The notes under the pieces: model-generated
Databases searched by the model: none
What the model was told of the DNA's origin: nothing
Seen by the model: only the letters and a program-made list of their open reading frames with translations
Position numbers and translations under genes: made by a program
Shown here: piece by piece, positions 32,921 to 47,500 of the stretch
Layout of the letters: each line of letters opens with the position of its first letter
How positions within the stretch are numbered: the first letter of the stretch is position 1
Assembly: GCA_023079485.1 (NCBI GenBank)
Contig: CM041084.1
Coordinates: forward strand, 100,792,467-100,856,466
DNA from: Archilochus colubris
Lineage: Eukaryota; Chordata; Aves; Apodiformes; Trochilidae
Reading direction: 5' to 3'
DNA: 64,000 nt

Positions 32921-35900
32921 ATGATGCAAACTGGTACCATGCAGCCAAAGCCTGCAGCTAGGATTGCACCTCTTGACTTGGGAGCCGTGTGTGTCTGTGA
33001 CACGGAAGGCAGGGAAGGCAGTGGAGGCAAAATGGACATTTCTGGTGGTTTTCATGATCTCTTGCTCGTAGCAGTTATGATTGGAAATTTATTTTGCATC
33101 TAATAATTTATCTCTTTAAAGTCTTTTAGTGTTTTACACTAAAGGGGGGACTCAGATGTAATTTCTATTTCTAACGCTGTTACCCATCTAATGAGACACT
33201 GGAAAAGTTTTTTACCTTTTTTTTTTAAATTTATTTTTAACTTTTTAACAGCCTCAGTTTCTCTTTTATCCCTTCTTTTGTTTATTGGCTGAAATGCTTC
33301 AGTGCAAAGTTCTTTTGGGAAAAATAATCAAACTTAGGAACCCTGAAAGATTTTACAAACTCATCTTGGCTCCACTGGCTGGGCATATTATAAAGAAAAA
33401 AATTTAAAACTTGAAATATTTAAATATTTAAATATTACATATTCCGTGTGAAACCTTTTAAAAATGATCATTTTTTTCTTAAGTTAAAGTAAATGAAGTC
33501 TTTGCAAATGTATCTTTGGAATGACTTTATATGTTCTAGGCCAAACAGAAAGTTTTGATAACAGGTTCAAAAGCTAAAATTCAAATCTAATGTTATGATT
33601 CAATACAGAGATTGAACCAAAACAAAGACGTTTGTTATTTACTTCTTTGTTCTTGACTGTTCCTGCTGTAAATTCTTGCAGCTGAAGGCAGTTACTCAAG
33701 TTCATTCATCAAAATATTATAAAATACCCACCATGAAAAGTTTGTCTAACGTTCTTCTTTCACGTTATTATGGCTGCAATATTGTAAGCAGCTTTGCAAG
33801 TGTAATTACAGTGGTTACAGTAAACAGTAGTAATAAGCACAACAATATTTTTACAAAGGAATTGGGAGGTAATGCAATTAAGGTGGAGAGCTAGGCTACA
33901 GGACTTAATGGAAAATTCTGTCATAACATCTCCTGGCCTTCACTTATCTGAATTAATTCAAATGTATTTTCCCTTTCTCTTCCTTTTCTTTATGATATTC
34001 ATCCTGCCAACAGACCTTTGTTTAAAACCACAGGCACCACTTTTACTCCACCAAGAAAAAAAAAACAAAACAAAAACACACTTCCTTTTCAGTATTTCCC
34101 TGCTTGTAAAAGTTTTTGTAGTGGATGTATAAATAATATATTATTCACTGAAAATAACTAGATGTGCTTTGCACTACTGCTGCAACCTTCTTCACAGCAA
34201 AGGGCCTGCTGCTTCCCTGAGGCTCCTGGAGCCTCCTTGCTTCGTCTGGGTGGTCTCAGGCCATTCCTTCTCAGTGAGATCTGAGCCCCAGGTTCGGAAC
34301 AATGGAGCACAACAAATCCAGCTTTGGACATTATCGGTGCTTAGAAAGAAGCAAAGCCCAGGACTTTTCCTCTTTGAAACACAGGGAGGTGTAATATGGA
34401 TGATTCAGCTTCCAAACCTGCCCATGTACTCTGGGCCAGCTGCTGGGAAGTAGAGATTTCAGATGGGTGACAATATTTTGGCAGAAGAAAATGTACCACG
34501 GCTCAGCAGAGACACAGGTTCCCCAGGAAGAGAAGTGCCATCTTCAGTGTTTCTCTCTTTGTTTTTATTTTTCCTCAAAAACATTGTTTGTTTTTAAACA
34601 CAGCACTGAAAATGTTATTGTTTTAATTAGAACAAGCCACAGTCACCAAATCTGAGAAGAATTTGTGACACAAGTGTGGTTAAAGCTATTTGAGTGTTTT
34701 CCACATCGCTCTCCCTCTGGGGAAGCACGAGCTCTTCAGTCAGCTTTTGTCTGCAAAGCCTCAAATGACTGAAGTCCCTGATAAATCATAATTACTGGAA
34801 TTATGAATCTGGGAGGTATTTTCTTTGATTTGGTTTGGGTTTGGTTTTGTTTGTTTTTTAATGGATTGAGTTCTCTCTCTTCCCATCAGCACCATCAAGG
34901 AAAAAGAAAAAAACAAAACAAGCCTCAGAGGACTTAAATATCATGAGTTAATGCTGAACCAAGCCCCCTCAAGCACATTTTTTTAGCTGCCAGAAGCAGA
35001 ACCCCGAAGAAGCAGCCAGAACCCCCCTATTTCTTCCGCAGGGAGCTGGTGGGGACAGGGGAGAACACAGGGGAAACAACTCCTGCCAGCCAATTGCTTA
35101 CTGCTGCGAAAAGCTGCACTCCTTTGTTTAAGAGGTGATAGTGAACATAAATAAGGGAAAAGGCAAAACTTCCTGGCACTCGAACTGCACTTGGGGCCCC
35201 GTTTCACTCTGCAAGCAGAGAGAAACGCCCAGGCCTGGTGTCAGGCAGGCAGTGGGTGCCCACCCATGTCCTCCCCTGGGTAGGTTGGGGCTCTGTCTCA
35301 GCCCCCTATGCTGCCCCCCACTGCACAACTCCTACCCCTGCTTCGTATAAACCTCTGTGAAAAATCAGTGCCTACATCTGCACAGCTCAAGAGGTCCCAC
35401 ACCAGGACTCGTAGAAAGAAATGCTCTCGCCATTCTAGAAACAAACACGTGCTGGGATGAGAAGAGGGCTTTTTCCTCTGATAGCACCACTGGCTGTCAT
35501 CATTTAGTCATGGTCAGGGAATTTAAAGATTTCCTGCCCTCCCAGCATGAATCTCAACCATGACCCTTGTGCTCTTTACACCAGCCTGATCCTTGGGCTT
35601 TGACTGCATCAGCACTTCAAGCAAGCTCAAACCAAGGCTTTTTATTTCACCATATTAGGAAGAAAGAGGCTTGGTGGTTTGTTTCTTTTCCCCCCATACT
35701 GAGTATGCTGTTTTGTATATTACCATACCAAAAAGATAAATGGAAAACAGACCATGTAGCATGGCAACAAGGGCTCTGTGACAACTAGCTTTACCAAATA
35801 TGTCTAAGGTTCTTGGGCAATTAACATATATTTACAACAATATTAAAAGTACAGAGCTTACTTGATAAATCAGCTGAACGAAGTCACCTGAGAACCTCAT

Positions 35901-38900
35901 ATGAGAGGCTTGTTACCTCAGCCTGGATTAAATCAAGTTGTGTAAAATTCCTGCAACAAGAAAGGTTAGGCAGAGGTGCTTTGTCCTTATTGGTAAACAG
36001 CTGAAGCATGCTTCCAGGTGGTCTGGTACAAGCCTTCTGCAATTATTCTGAGACTGCCTATTAAAAGCTCACTTATTTGAAAAGACCTCCAGCTGCTGTT
36101 TTGACCCATATACCTGTGACTTTTGTCCTGGAGGAAGTGGTCTATGCTTTTATGTGATAATGGCAGTTGTCTCCATTTCCTCCAGCCAAGGCTGCACAAA
36201 ACAGTTTCAGGAAAAAAAGAAAAAGAAAAAAAATCCTACTGCAGAATCAAAGCATATTCTTCACCGCTTTTAATTCCTTCTTGAAGGACACTGGATGATC
36301 ACTGACTCAGCAAGATGCCTGCCTGTCTCAGAAACAGCTGAACAAGCCCAAGTTACCTGGGAAGTTTCAGAGCAGAAATCTTGTCTTTCTGATACCTTTT
36401 TCACCCTCCAGTCTTTTTAGCTTCTTTTTCTCTTTTTCTCCATGTTTGTAGAGAAGTTTAAAAGGATAAAATGTCTTCATTAAACCAATCTGCTGTTCTC
36501 ACTGAAAACCTGAAAACCAGTCTCCTTTGGTAGGTAGCAATCATAAAGCTAATGCTCACTTTCATTTGCTCCCTCACACACTCGGGCAGTGGCAAGCTAA
36601 TCTGAAAGGCTTGCACAGGAGGGATTTCAGATCCTGGCTTCTAAGATGGAAAATACTGGGAAAGGATAAACCTTAAAGCACTGAGCAAAAATTAAGGTGA
36701 CTTCACTGAATAAGCTGAAATTGTTTTCAGGGTGGAATTAAAAACCAAAAACCAAACCCAACAAAACCAAAAGCCAAACAGACAAAGGAGAGATAAAGAA
36801 AGAAGGGAAAAGTATACTACAGTGGCCAGTGTTATCAAAGAACACCTCTCTTACTGGATATTGGTCTCAGAAGTGAGGGTTAAAGAGTGCCAGTAAGGAG
36901 AAATATGATACCATGCAGAAAGTTTTCTGTGGAAAGATTTTTGCAAAGGAGCAGGGTATTTCCATGTGGCACAAGGAGGATGATTCAACTGTGCATGACT
37001 CTGGTTTTGTCCTGGTGTATGCTTATAACACTGATGAAATACAATAGCAAACCAGCCCCACTGAACCTATATTTTCTGTTCTGTGTATCGTGCAGAAGGG
37101 TAGTGTTTAAGGTCTGAGAGCACACACTGATTTCAGGATAGCCAAGCCAAATACTCAATAAGCAATTCTTGCCCTATCTCCAAGTAAAGTTTTGTCAAAA
37201 CATACGAAGAGCTGGTTCAGTGACACCTAATGATTGCTCACAGGCTGACTGAAGTTAAATCCAGGCTTGTGCTTTCATTTTAATTAGCTAATGGGTGGTA
37301 AAGAATCTATAAAACAAACAGAAGCAATAAAGCCATCTTGTATTTAAAACCATCACTTAATCCTTGTTTACACAGAGAGCCAGGACATCTTACTCCTGTG
37401 GTCTGTTATGCTTCATTTCATTCAGCGGGTCCTGAACCTGCTTCACAACAATTAGTCACATAGAAATGATAAAGATGAGTGAAGCAAAGTGTCCTGGTCA
37501 TTTTAGGACCACAATCCACCTTTATGTACTGAAATGTTTCTATCAGTACAGCCACTTAATGTAGTGTAGTCAGTAACACATGAAAAACACAACCGTGGCA
37601 GAGTACAGTGTTCTTTCCTATATCCCGAACTTCCTTGTTTTCAGTTTATCATTACAGTTCACCAAGTTCTGACAAAAAGTAATTACCCTCTCTCTACTCC
37701 TCTGCTCAGCTCTTCCCAAATGTAAAACATGGGATGATAGCTTGCATCGACAGGGAAATAAAATGTATTCTTCGTTAAGAGATGTATTTTTCTCTGTTCT
37801 GAAATGTTAGGAATCAAGGTTTTTATTTGTTTTGGTTTGGTTTTTTAATAAAATGCATACAAAATCTAGGAAAAGGAAGAGTCCAGCAACTGGAAATAGT
37901 ATGTATGTGCACAGTTCAAGATACAGCTCACTCTTATCCCAAGTCTCCTGTCTTCTGGCTCCTTCCTGACAACCCTATTCCAGCAGTGCTTGCTGCCTCC
38001 TTGTTTCATTCTCTCTGTTCTTGGTGGGGCATATCTCAGACAGTATCACCCCAATTCTATCTGCACACCTCTGGTTCTGATTATTTTGCAGATGTTAGGC
38101 AAGTTGTAGGCAGTGGATCCTAAAGTGTCCTCTTTGTTTCTCTAATGCCTAGTACAGCAAATATTTAATATATTATGCTCAATGATTTCACTGAGGTGTC
38201 AACCCAGCCTCCTTTTATAACAGTATTTCAGTGAGAAGCAAAATAGGATTTTATTTCATTATTAATTTTCTCATCCTTCTGTCTCGCAGAACTCCAAAAT
38301 CGTCTTAACCTTATTGCTCTTTGTTAAAAAACTGGGTTTGAAAATAATCTGAATCATCACATACATGTATCACCTAGACTTAAAAAGACAGGAATTCAGT
38401 ATTTTTCATGTTTTTGTATTCTACAAAGCGTTCTACTAAATATGCTTTTTTCAATGATTATTTTTATTTCTATAGGTGTTTTTCTGTCTTTGCAGACATT
38501 TTTTTGGACTGAACAGATTTGTTTAATGAGTCTTAATACTTAAAGAATTTAAAAAGACTTAGAAGATTCGAAGGAATTAAGAGAGTTTAATATATTTATT
38601 CATAACTCATCTGCAATTCATCAAAGTACTAACAGGAGTGAGGAGAGCCATCTGCAGAGCTTGCATGCCAGTGTTACCTGCCAGCATTTAAAAATGCATT
38701 TCACCTTGGATGCTTCAGCTTTCTCTTATGCAGCTTTTTCATAAGCAGTATGGAAATCCCCCATCTGAAACAAGGGCCACATTATGACTGCTCTGTGGCT
38801 GAGCATGAAGATTGCAGAAGAATCTCCCTCTGTCTGTGCATTTCAATGGAAGGGCTCTCACAATCAGACCCTTTGAGCCAGGGGAGGGCAGGGAATATGC

Positions 38901-40974
38901 TCTCTAGGTATTGCCTGCTGGCAATGATGCCCTTTGGGGACATGACCCAGACCTCTCCTCCACTCTGGCAATCATATCACTTCAGTCGTGGCCTGATGGG
39001 ACTGAGACAGTGCCCTACATGGCTTCAGTGTGTCTGTCAAAATCTGAAAGGAACTCTATTTTGTCTTCATTCTCCTAACAAAGCTGGTCCTAAAGGGCAG
39101 CAGGGATTCCCAAATGATTAACACTAACAACCGTATGTTCTGTTAAGCATTTTTTTTTCCAGATGAATTGGAAAAGAATTCTTTTCACACAGAAATTTTG
39201 AATGTTGAAGACTTCAAGACACAAGCAGATCATGGCAGAGTAGGTTAGGTGTCATTTTCAGTGGGTATGGGCAAGACAAGAAGCATCTGGACATGGCCTA
39301 CAGCAGGCAAAAGGTGGTTGCGGGCAGCCAGTTTAAGCATCTTAAGCATTTCTGACACATTTTTATTGTTAGAGGTGCCAAATTTTTTCTGTTGTGTTGG
39401 TGCTTGCTTAAGTCTAATTTCTTTTAATATGGAACAAAGCCATGTACATAGGGCAGACCAAAGTTTTCCAGGAAGAAGGACAGGCATGTGGGCCATGTAC
39501 TGTAGGCTTAGGAAATCCTGTGCTTCCAGGAAATGTTTGATCCATTGTGCATGTACAGTACAAGGAATTTGTGTCTGAGCATTGAATGCACTGAATTTGA
39601 AGTTTACTGCACATATGCCCCAGGGCTGATGAAGGCCTCCAGGAGTGTTGGGCTCACTGTGCCTGCCCCATACAATTTATTCACTCATATTGAGTAGATA
39701 CCTCAAAAAATTCCAGATGCCTGGCACTCAGAGATCACTAGGGAGCTGAGCACCTCAAAAGCCAAGATAAACCCTTCAAATTCCACATGGACTGAATTTG
39801 AAATCAAGATGTATGACAGCCCTGTATGACACAGTCCTGTAACATTACTAGTTGTTGGGATGCATTACCTAGTTTAGCCACACAGCAAGCATGAGGCTGA
39901 CATATTTGATCTGCAGCTTGGTGCAAGCAGCTACCCAGTGTCTTACCCCAGGTTAGAATCAGAGTTATATAAATGGAAAGGAGGGAGGGAGGCACAAATG
40001 CACGCGATTCCATCTAAACTCTGGTACTGCATGATGTTTAAGGCTGTTCACTGCAATCACTTGGTCCCTCCCCAGAGAGCCATCTGTAGGTAGTGAGATA
40101 GATCCCTCAAAAGGCAGTGGAAAAGCTGTATTTCTCTTTTGCTTCCTACTGCTCTGGCAGGGTCTCTGATAAGGTAAGAAACAGCCCTGTAAGTACTCCC
40201 TGGGGATAGCATCATCTCAAGCCAACTGGTGTACATACATGCATCTGTGTGCAACTAAAAATACCAAGGAGATTGGGGGTAGGAGGGTAATGTGAGGACT
40301 AATCCAGAATCTTTTCTCACAATAGAATTGACTACCCTGTGCCAGTAACTCACACTTATGCAGACTCATAATTTATAACACAACAGGATACAGTTAAAAC
40401 TGCAGGAAATGCACAGGTTTGAGAGCTCCAATGAGGCTTAAATCATTCAACAAGCAAAGAAGCAAACCAAATAAAACCCAGAGGGGATGTAAACTGGGCA
40501 GTGTTAAAAGATTTTTGGCTCTAGTAGCAGAAATTAAATTTTATAAAGAGAAAGAAATATTAAAATACTCATCAGGCACGATGAAAATGCTGAAATATAA
40601 GTGGTCAAGCTTCCCACAGCTGTCAGAGCAGCTTCTAACTTCAATTGCATTTATATAGCAAGTGTCGAAGAATATATGCTGATTTTTAGTTGAGAAGATT
40701 CTAAAGGAACTTCTGATCAGCCCAGTTATTACCACTATGGAACTCACAGTATTTGAGTTTCTTTCTCTCAAACACTTTGAAAGGCAAATTAAGTAATTGT
40801 GGTTGAATTAAGGTAGCAGTATAAAGAAATGGGCTAAACTATCTGCCAGAAGACATCCAATGCAACTACATACCTTGCAAATACAAGCTCTTTACAGTCC
40901 TGACATAATCTGTGACAGAAGACATACTTCTAGGAGTGAACATGTAAACTAAACAGGAGCTTAAAGTCATAAAA
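32921..40974. other. Upstream non-coding region, part 1
   Basis: No confirmed exon. It is probably the 5' intron of ARHGAP28, since its reading frame is still open at 32759. It contains a palindromic AATATTTA block near 33415, T/G-rich and A/C-rich low-complexity patches near 34849 and 36740, and a relatively GC-rich patch at about 35000-35350. That GC-rich patch has no evident promoter elements. Confidence 0.5.
33414..33437. repeat. Palindromic AATATTTA tandem
   Basis: Three tandem copies of an 8-base AATATTTA unit. The array is its own reverse complement over most of its length. Confidence 0.8.
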
Positions 40975-41020
40975 CAGAATCATAGAACCATTATGGTAGG
41001 AAAACACTGTTAAGATTGTT
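40975..41020 (-). mobile_element. CR1-like terminal fragment
   Basis: The plus strand reads CAGAATCATAGAACCATTA and then TGGTAGGAAAACACTGTTAAG. This resembles the reverse complement of the CR1 3' tail with several mismatches. It is short and diverged. Confidence 0.55.
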
Positions 41021-41205
41021 GATTGCTTTGTGCTTAGTTTTCAGTGAACTCCATCTATTGCTTTCTCCCTTCCTATAATTAATGCACCCTTTCAAGTAAA
41101 TGTTACCACTCCACCCACTACATTTTTTTCAAAGTCATCAGGATCTAGGCAAACATGTAGTACTTATTTTAATGAGCTGCTTATTTACATGAGTTACTGC
41201 ATTTA

Positions 41206-41416
41206 TTAGGAAAGATTTTTTCACTGAAAGGGTTTTCAGACATTGGAACAGTCTGACCAGGACAGTGGTGTAGTCACCAACCCTGGATGTATTTACATCA
41301 TGTGGGGACCTGGTTCTTAGGAACATGGTTTAGTGGTGAACTTACAGTGTTAGTCAAAGGTTGGACTGAATGATCATGAAGGTCTCTTCCAACCTAAGAC
41401 ATTCTGTGATTCCATG
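41206..41416 (+). mobile_element. CR1 LINE 3'-end fragment
   Basis: The order of segments follows the CR1 3' end in sense orientation: TTTTTTCACTGAAAGGG, ACATTGGAACAGTCTGACC, GTGGTGTAGTCACCAACCC, GAACATGGTTTAGTGGTGA, GTTGGACTGAATGATCATG, TCTCTTCCAACCTAAGAC and ATTCTGTGATTCCATG. It is 5'-truncated. It faces the CR1-like fragment at 40975-41020 in opposite orientation. Confidence 0.93.
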
Positions 41417-42579
41417 TTTTCCTTTAAATGTGTTCTAATGTATATGGAAGACAATGGCTGAACTACATAATATGAATATGTAAATTCTCTAATGTATTAA
41501 TTTAGATTTTCATAGTAGATGCTAAAAGTTATCCTGAAATTCATGAGAAATCATTTTAGACATTGTACTTGATAGTATTCACAGCTCCACAGGACAGAAA
41601 TCAAGTAAAACAAAGCAACACATTGAACTTTTAAAGCTAAGCAATATGCAACTTTTAAAGCTATTTTCTTGAAAAAAATACTTATGTGGGGAAGATATAG
41701 TTAGATCTTTTGACAGAGTGAGAAGCAACTCCTGGATCTGATTCTCAGATGTTACAAATTGTTACAACCCCACTGGCTTAATTTAATCCTTTATGTTTAA
41801 ATTCAGAACAGCCTTCTTTGTCCTATTGCTATTGCTGAAATTACTACAAATCACAAAGATTTCATGAGGAAATGTCCTTCTCACCATTCAGATTTTTCTT
41901 AACAGTTCTGAGTTGGCTGTCAGTCAATTCAGAAGCCTCAGCCTGTATTTTCCATGGTGTATTGTACTTTGTGGGATACTGAATCATTCAGAAGTAACAA
42001 AAAAATCACTGGAAAATGCTATAACTAAATACAAATCGAGATGAGCACATAGTTCTATTTTTTCCACGAGCACATTAGTAAAGACTTTATGAGTTACTTT
42101 GGAAAGAGTTCTAAATTTCCTGAATTGAATATTCTTGTGTTAATGAGACTGCTTAATAAAGCAGCCTAGATAATTAATGTGCAATAAGTGTAGACAAATC
42201 TTGGAGAATATCTCAAAGTTCCTACTTTTAACTGAAGAAAAAAAGGTTGTGCATTACTTGCAAACTGATGGACAGCCTGAGACTGGGTAATTTGAGTCAA
42301 CATAAGGCCTCATCTCTACCTCTATACCCCTTTCCATCCCTCCCTCTGCAGCCATCCTTAAGCCCTGTCACTTTCCTCTCCTTTTCCATTGTCCTGAAAA
42401 CAGGTCCTGCTGAGCTGGTAAGAGCCTCATGCAGAGGTGGAGCTATCAGGGACAGCTGATAAGGCCTCTCTGTGCAAAAAGGAGGTGACACCAGTGTGGC
42501 ACAGGGGGACCTGACACACAGGATTGCAGCTGATGGGTGTTTTTTCACATGTTTCTCTAACAGCATTTAATCATCTTAC

Positions 42580-42624
42580 CTCCTCATCAGAAGAAGGCAC
42601 ATACCAGCTTCTCTCTGCATCTAG
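42580..42624 (-). other. Exon-like segment, unconfirmed
   Basis: On the minus strand, 45 nt open in phase 0 (LDAERSWYVPSSDEE) end at a strong donor, GAGGAG|GTAAGATGA. The acceptor side (TATTTATAG) has a weak pyrimidine tract. I do not recognise the peptide. It is not phase-compatible with direct joining to ARHGAP28 exon A. Confidence 0.2.
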
Positions 42625-44380
42625 CTATAAATATTTACAAAATGCTCACTCAAAGCAACCAGGTTTCTTTATATTCTGGAAAAAAAAATTACTAAAAATC
42701 CCAATCTGCTCGGCAATATTAACAGAGGTAAAATCTTTTGGTTCTGCTGAAGCCAATAGCAGTTTTGGTAATGCCATGCACATTTCACCTCCATGCTTTA
42801 AAAAGCAAGCTATACGAGAATAGTTTTTTGACCTACATTTTTGAGGGAAAAAAGGAACAACTGATTTCTTGCTAATTAACTCCTCTTTGGTCAAAATTTT
42901 AGAATTGTTCACTCACTTTATAATTTAATAGAGGTATAGTATTTGCCAACCTCTCCCACTTAGGACATGAATAGCAGTGTAAGCATAAGGCTGAATTTAA
43001 AGCAAAAGCAGATGACTGCTATTGCAGATTGAATTTTCATTTTTAATAAAAGCAGAGAGATGTGTTGACAAGAACCTCTTGAGCTGTTGTATGTGTGTAG
43101 CAGCATTACCAGTACTACGATAAGTCATGGTGAGATGATGGAAAATATAACCATAAGAGAGGACAGAGCAGAGCTGAAGATGAAGACCAGAAACTTATTT
43201 TGGTGAACATGAACACAATGGACAGGAAATACCAAGTAGAAGATCACATGTCTCCAAAGAGCAGACATTCTCATTTTCTGAGGAAACAATGGAACACAAA
43301 ATCAAATTTACTTTATTAGATACTCAGGCCTTCAACAGAGGAATGAAGGGGGAAAGTTAAAAAAACAAAACCAAAAACAATGAGTTTTCTTATACTTTAG
43401 TTATGCAGTTCCAGTCAATGGGGTATAGAAGATTTTCTCTGATCTTAAACTGATTTCTAGGCTTATGCTAAAAAGATACAGGGAAGATCTTAATGAGAAT
43501 TGTCAGGGCTACAGCCTAAGTTTCAGTTTTTTTCTAATTTGTGTTGAAACGTTCATACTATATGGCTATGAAAAATATGATTTTTCTATGGAAAGAGCCA
43601 AGTGAATCAGTGATGCTTCCAAGCCACTTGGACTCCAGTGAGAGCTGGAATGTTTGACTGTTACACATTTTAACAATGCCCATAAAGAAGACAAATAACA
43701 GAATAAGAAATGACATGTCTTAAACGAGACTACTGGTACATGATGCACAGCAGCTTTCCAGTGTCTTTCAACTACCTTTTTCTCCTTCTGCTTGTATTAT
43801 TTTAGAGGTTTTTCTCAAATATTTAATCCATGACCATTGAGGAAAACTGCAGTACATCGGGTATTTCAAAATTAACTTTTCAAATACACTGCAGCTCCTC
43901 AAGCTTATGGAACTAGAAAGACCACTAATATTCACAAAATATGGTGCCTTTGTCCACAGTTCCTCCATGATATGAGTTATTCTGCTGAAAGCAGACAAAT
44001 TACTCTTGCACATAAGGTCTGAAAATTTAAATGCCTTAATATTGATGCAAGGGAAATAAGAGGTAGCTTTTGGAACTCTCTGAGGAAAATGGGTTCATGT
44101 TGGAGAGAAGTATTCCAGGCTCAGAAGATGTAGAAGGGTAATATAACCTTAGCTTCTAACATCTTAATATGTGTACAAAATGCCTGTTCATGTTCTCCAG
44201 AGAAGCAGAAACTCTAGGCAGCCCAGAACCTTGCTAGAAAGTTCTATAACACCTTTTGTAGACTTAATGTCTAACAGGAACGGATTACTTATATCTATTT
44301 TGAAAGCTACTGGTTTGTTCTGGTTTATTCTAAGCTGTTCTGCGTTTGAATCAGGTCATGTTGGGAGAACGGAAAGAGGC

Positions 44381-44590
44381 TATCACAAAAAAGTTCTTTA
44401 GTACGAGGGTGGTGAGACTCCAGGACAGACTGCCCAGAGATGTTGGATATGCCCCCTTCCTGGAAGTGTTCAAGGCCAGGATGGATGAGGCCTTGAGCAA
44501 CCTTGTCTAGACAAGAGGTGTTCCTGCCATTGGAGTAGATGATCTCTAAGGTCCCTTCCAACCAAAGCCATTCTCTGCTTCTATGATTCA
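44381..44590 (+). mobile_element. CR1 LINE 3'-end fragment
   Basis: Sense-oriented CR1 3' end: GAGACTCCAGGACAGACTGC, CCCAGAGATGTTGGATATGC, TTCCTGGAAGTGTTCAAGGC, CTTGAGCAACCTTGTCTAG, GATGATCTCTAAGGTCCC, TTCCAACCAAAGCCATTC and a CTTCTATGATTC tail. This is the best-preserved CR1 copy in the window. Confidence 0.95.
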
Positions 44591-47500
44591 AGCTGTGTTG
44601 AGTTCTCCTCAGTCACAGCTGGGAACCTGAACCAGATACCAAATCATGTGGTGGATAGTAACAACAGATTCAGGAGTTTGGTAACTACTAAAACACCCCA
44701 AGCCCCCTGCAGTACTTAATTACCTATATAAGCAACTGCAAATTCATCATAACAGCACCATGGAGATGTTATCAAGTCAGTATTACAGAGGGAGGCAAAG
44801 GAACTTCTGTAAAATCACACAGATGTGATTTGCCACAGAAGAGGGTTAAAAATATGAGAGCAAGTTCGTGACTTAAAGCTATAGTACACAGTGAGCAATA
44901 GAGCCCCTAATCTTCTGCAAGTCCTGCAGAGCTTGGCTGAAGTTTCTAACTGATCTTTGTCAGGCCTGTACATATTCTTGGCTGGATAGCATCTAAAAAG
45001 CAATTAATATTGCTACGCAAACATATTAAATCATGTTTGAAAGCACACATGCTCACGTCAAATGAGTACAACTAAGCTTTTTTTGTGCCCTCTGTCATGT
45101 TCCTCTTCCCACTCCTGCCTCCATAACAGCCATGATCCATGATAGGAGGTAAAGATTCACAGGGCACTCATCCATCTTTTAATGATCGTGTTAGATGTTT
45201 CACTATGCAGGCACTTTACAAATGTTGTGAAGCTGTAATGCTATCCTTCCCATGAGGACACCAAATTACTTATCCGTGCTTCTGATATAAAGCATCTTGG
45301 CTGAACTGTTTCAGCTCTTTTGCTCTGGAAGATTTCCAGTCAAGGGCTGTATTTATGTCAGTTACAATTGATTCAAAATGCTTCCACAGGATCTCGAACA
45401 GACTAACACATCTTCACTAGTTGAATCTGAAATGGAGACAATAGATGGCTTTCCAAGAAAACAGGGGAATAATCATGCTTGTACCTCTAGTTCTTTCATT
45501 TGAGTTGGCACACCTGGTAGGAATTCAGCCACTGCTTACAGCATCTTTTCTAGACTTCCAGAAGAAAGCCTCTTCCAAAAGAGACTTAGGATGGTTGTGA
45601 CCTAACTCCTGTTTTCATGGAAGGACTGAAGGATTCAGGGACACAAACCTATGGATTTACAGGGAGAACAAATGCTCCTGCACACAAAGTCAGTTTTGAA
45701 GGTGGTACTTGGGCTTTTAAGTCAAAGAAGCACTTGCAAAAAATTGCTTTCAACTTAATTGTATACCATATTGTATTTGTCTTTAAAGTTCTTATTTTTA
45801 TGTGCAAATTAAGCTTTCCCAGTTTCCTGGGATTTTGACCACCTAAACTCAAGCTTTATCTTTTAAATTTGGCTTTGATTAACACAGCTGTTATTTATTC
45901 TTTTGCTTGGCAGGAGTTTCTGCAAGACCGCTATAAAGTCAGCCTGTTTGTATTGCATTGTACTGTTAATCTCCTTTTCCTTTATGACATACTTACACAA
46001 TATCCTAAGGGGAGGATTATTATCCATATATATGGATTCATACTGGCATGTAAATGTATGTGTGAATACACAACAAAGATGGGAGCAAAGGGAGGGAATA
46101 TTTTAGTAATCTCCTAAAAGTCTTTGTGCAAATGTCTAGATAACACATAAAAGGGAATGTTTTGTAAGGCACAAACCAGGGGAGCAACATGATTTTTTTG
46201 CTAAATAGAAGCATAATTCAAGATAAGAACAGACTATTCAGAGTAGTTGGAATCAACTGGGTAGAAGAAAGATCTGTCAAATTAGGAGGCTGCTATATTA
46301 TTATGATTACTTACGCACAGCTCCCCACCTAAGGTTTTCCAAAACTGCATGTTCAAAGAGACTTTCTAATATGAAGTAATTAAAAGAACTGAAGAACATA
46401 TAAAATTGTTTAGAGTTGCTAGGTTAATTTTCATCAGAACTTGGTCATTATCTTAAAAGAGCATCAACAGCTGAAAATTCCTGGCTACCCAGGAACATCT
46501 ACAGTTCTGTGTCTGACAGAGACATTCTGAATGTCTTTTCAATGCATGGACAGGATCACCTTCATATAGAACAACAAAGACAGTGATGGGAGATCCCTCA
46601 GAATTCTTCCATTCATATGAAAAAGGAGTTACAAAGTCACACAAAGCTGTCTGAGCAACTGGTTATGCCAGTGAGCCCTAACTCCTGTTCTGGCAGAATA
46701 GTACTGGGACTCATAATGAGACTATATTTGCTGAAGAAATTAGTGCTAGGACTGTAGCAGTCTGGTAGAAATTTCACAATAATCCTGTTGATCTGTTTCT
46801 CTTTCCCAAATAAATCAGACAAGGATCCAGGTAGCAAAAGTCAAACCTCCCGGCATACTAATTGCCTGTATTTCCTTTCAGTGAGCCATGATGTTTGACA
46901 AGGGAAAAAGAAAATCCCTGCTCATTCCTTCTGATCAAAGATGGTTAAAAGCTATTATATAATCATCATATTTGACCATGATCATGATATTGTGCTGTTC
47001 TGCAGCATCTTGATTCCCTTTCAGACTTCTTTTTGATCCCCGGTATAGGCCTCATGCTGCCTCTACAGAGGGAATAACAAGAAATCCTTGAAAACTTTTC
47101 CCCAAGGCAAGGAGTATTATTTCTGCTGACTGTCATGACCCCAGCTCCTGATAGTTTGCTGCAGGGGGACTTCGGCACCGGAAAGGTTGTGCTGGCCATT
47201 TCAGTGTGTGCAAACTAACATGAGGCAAGAGCTGCTAAATGAAACTCATGAAACACTCCTGATGTTTTCTTTCAAGTTGCAGAGCTGTGAGCATCATGCC
47301 AGCCATCCAGCAGAAGAAAAACACCCTGAAATCCCTCCTTGAGGGATGTGAAAGCCTGTCCTTGAGTTCTGGATTTATGGTCTATTGTTTGCCTTTTCAT
47401 TTATTTAGACTATATAAACAAGCTTCCAGTTTCCTTAAAAAAATGTGAACAAGTCCTGGTTTCCATCTCCCTTGATTTTTCCCAGTTTTCATTACTAGGT

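Noticed and set aside
34800..36790. T/G-rich and A/C-rich patches as possible retroelement tails
   Set aside because: They are low-complexity only, with no element body or target-site duplication recognised.
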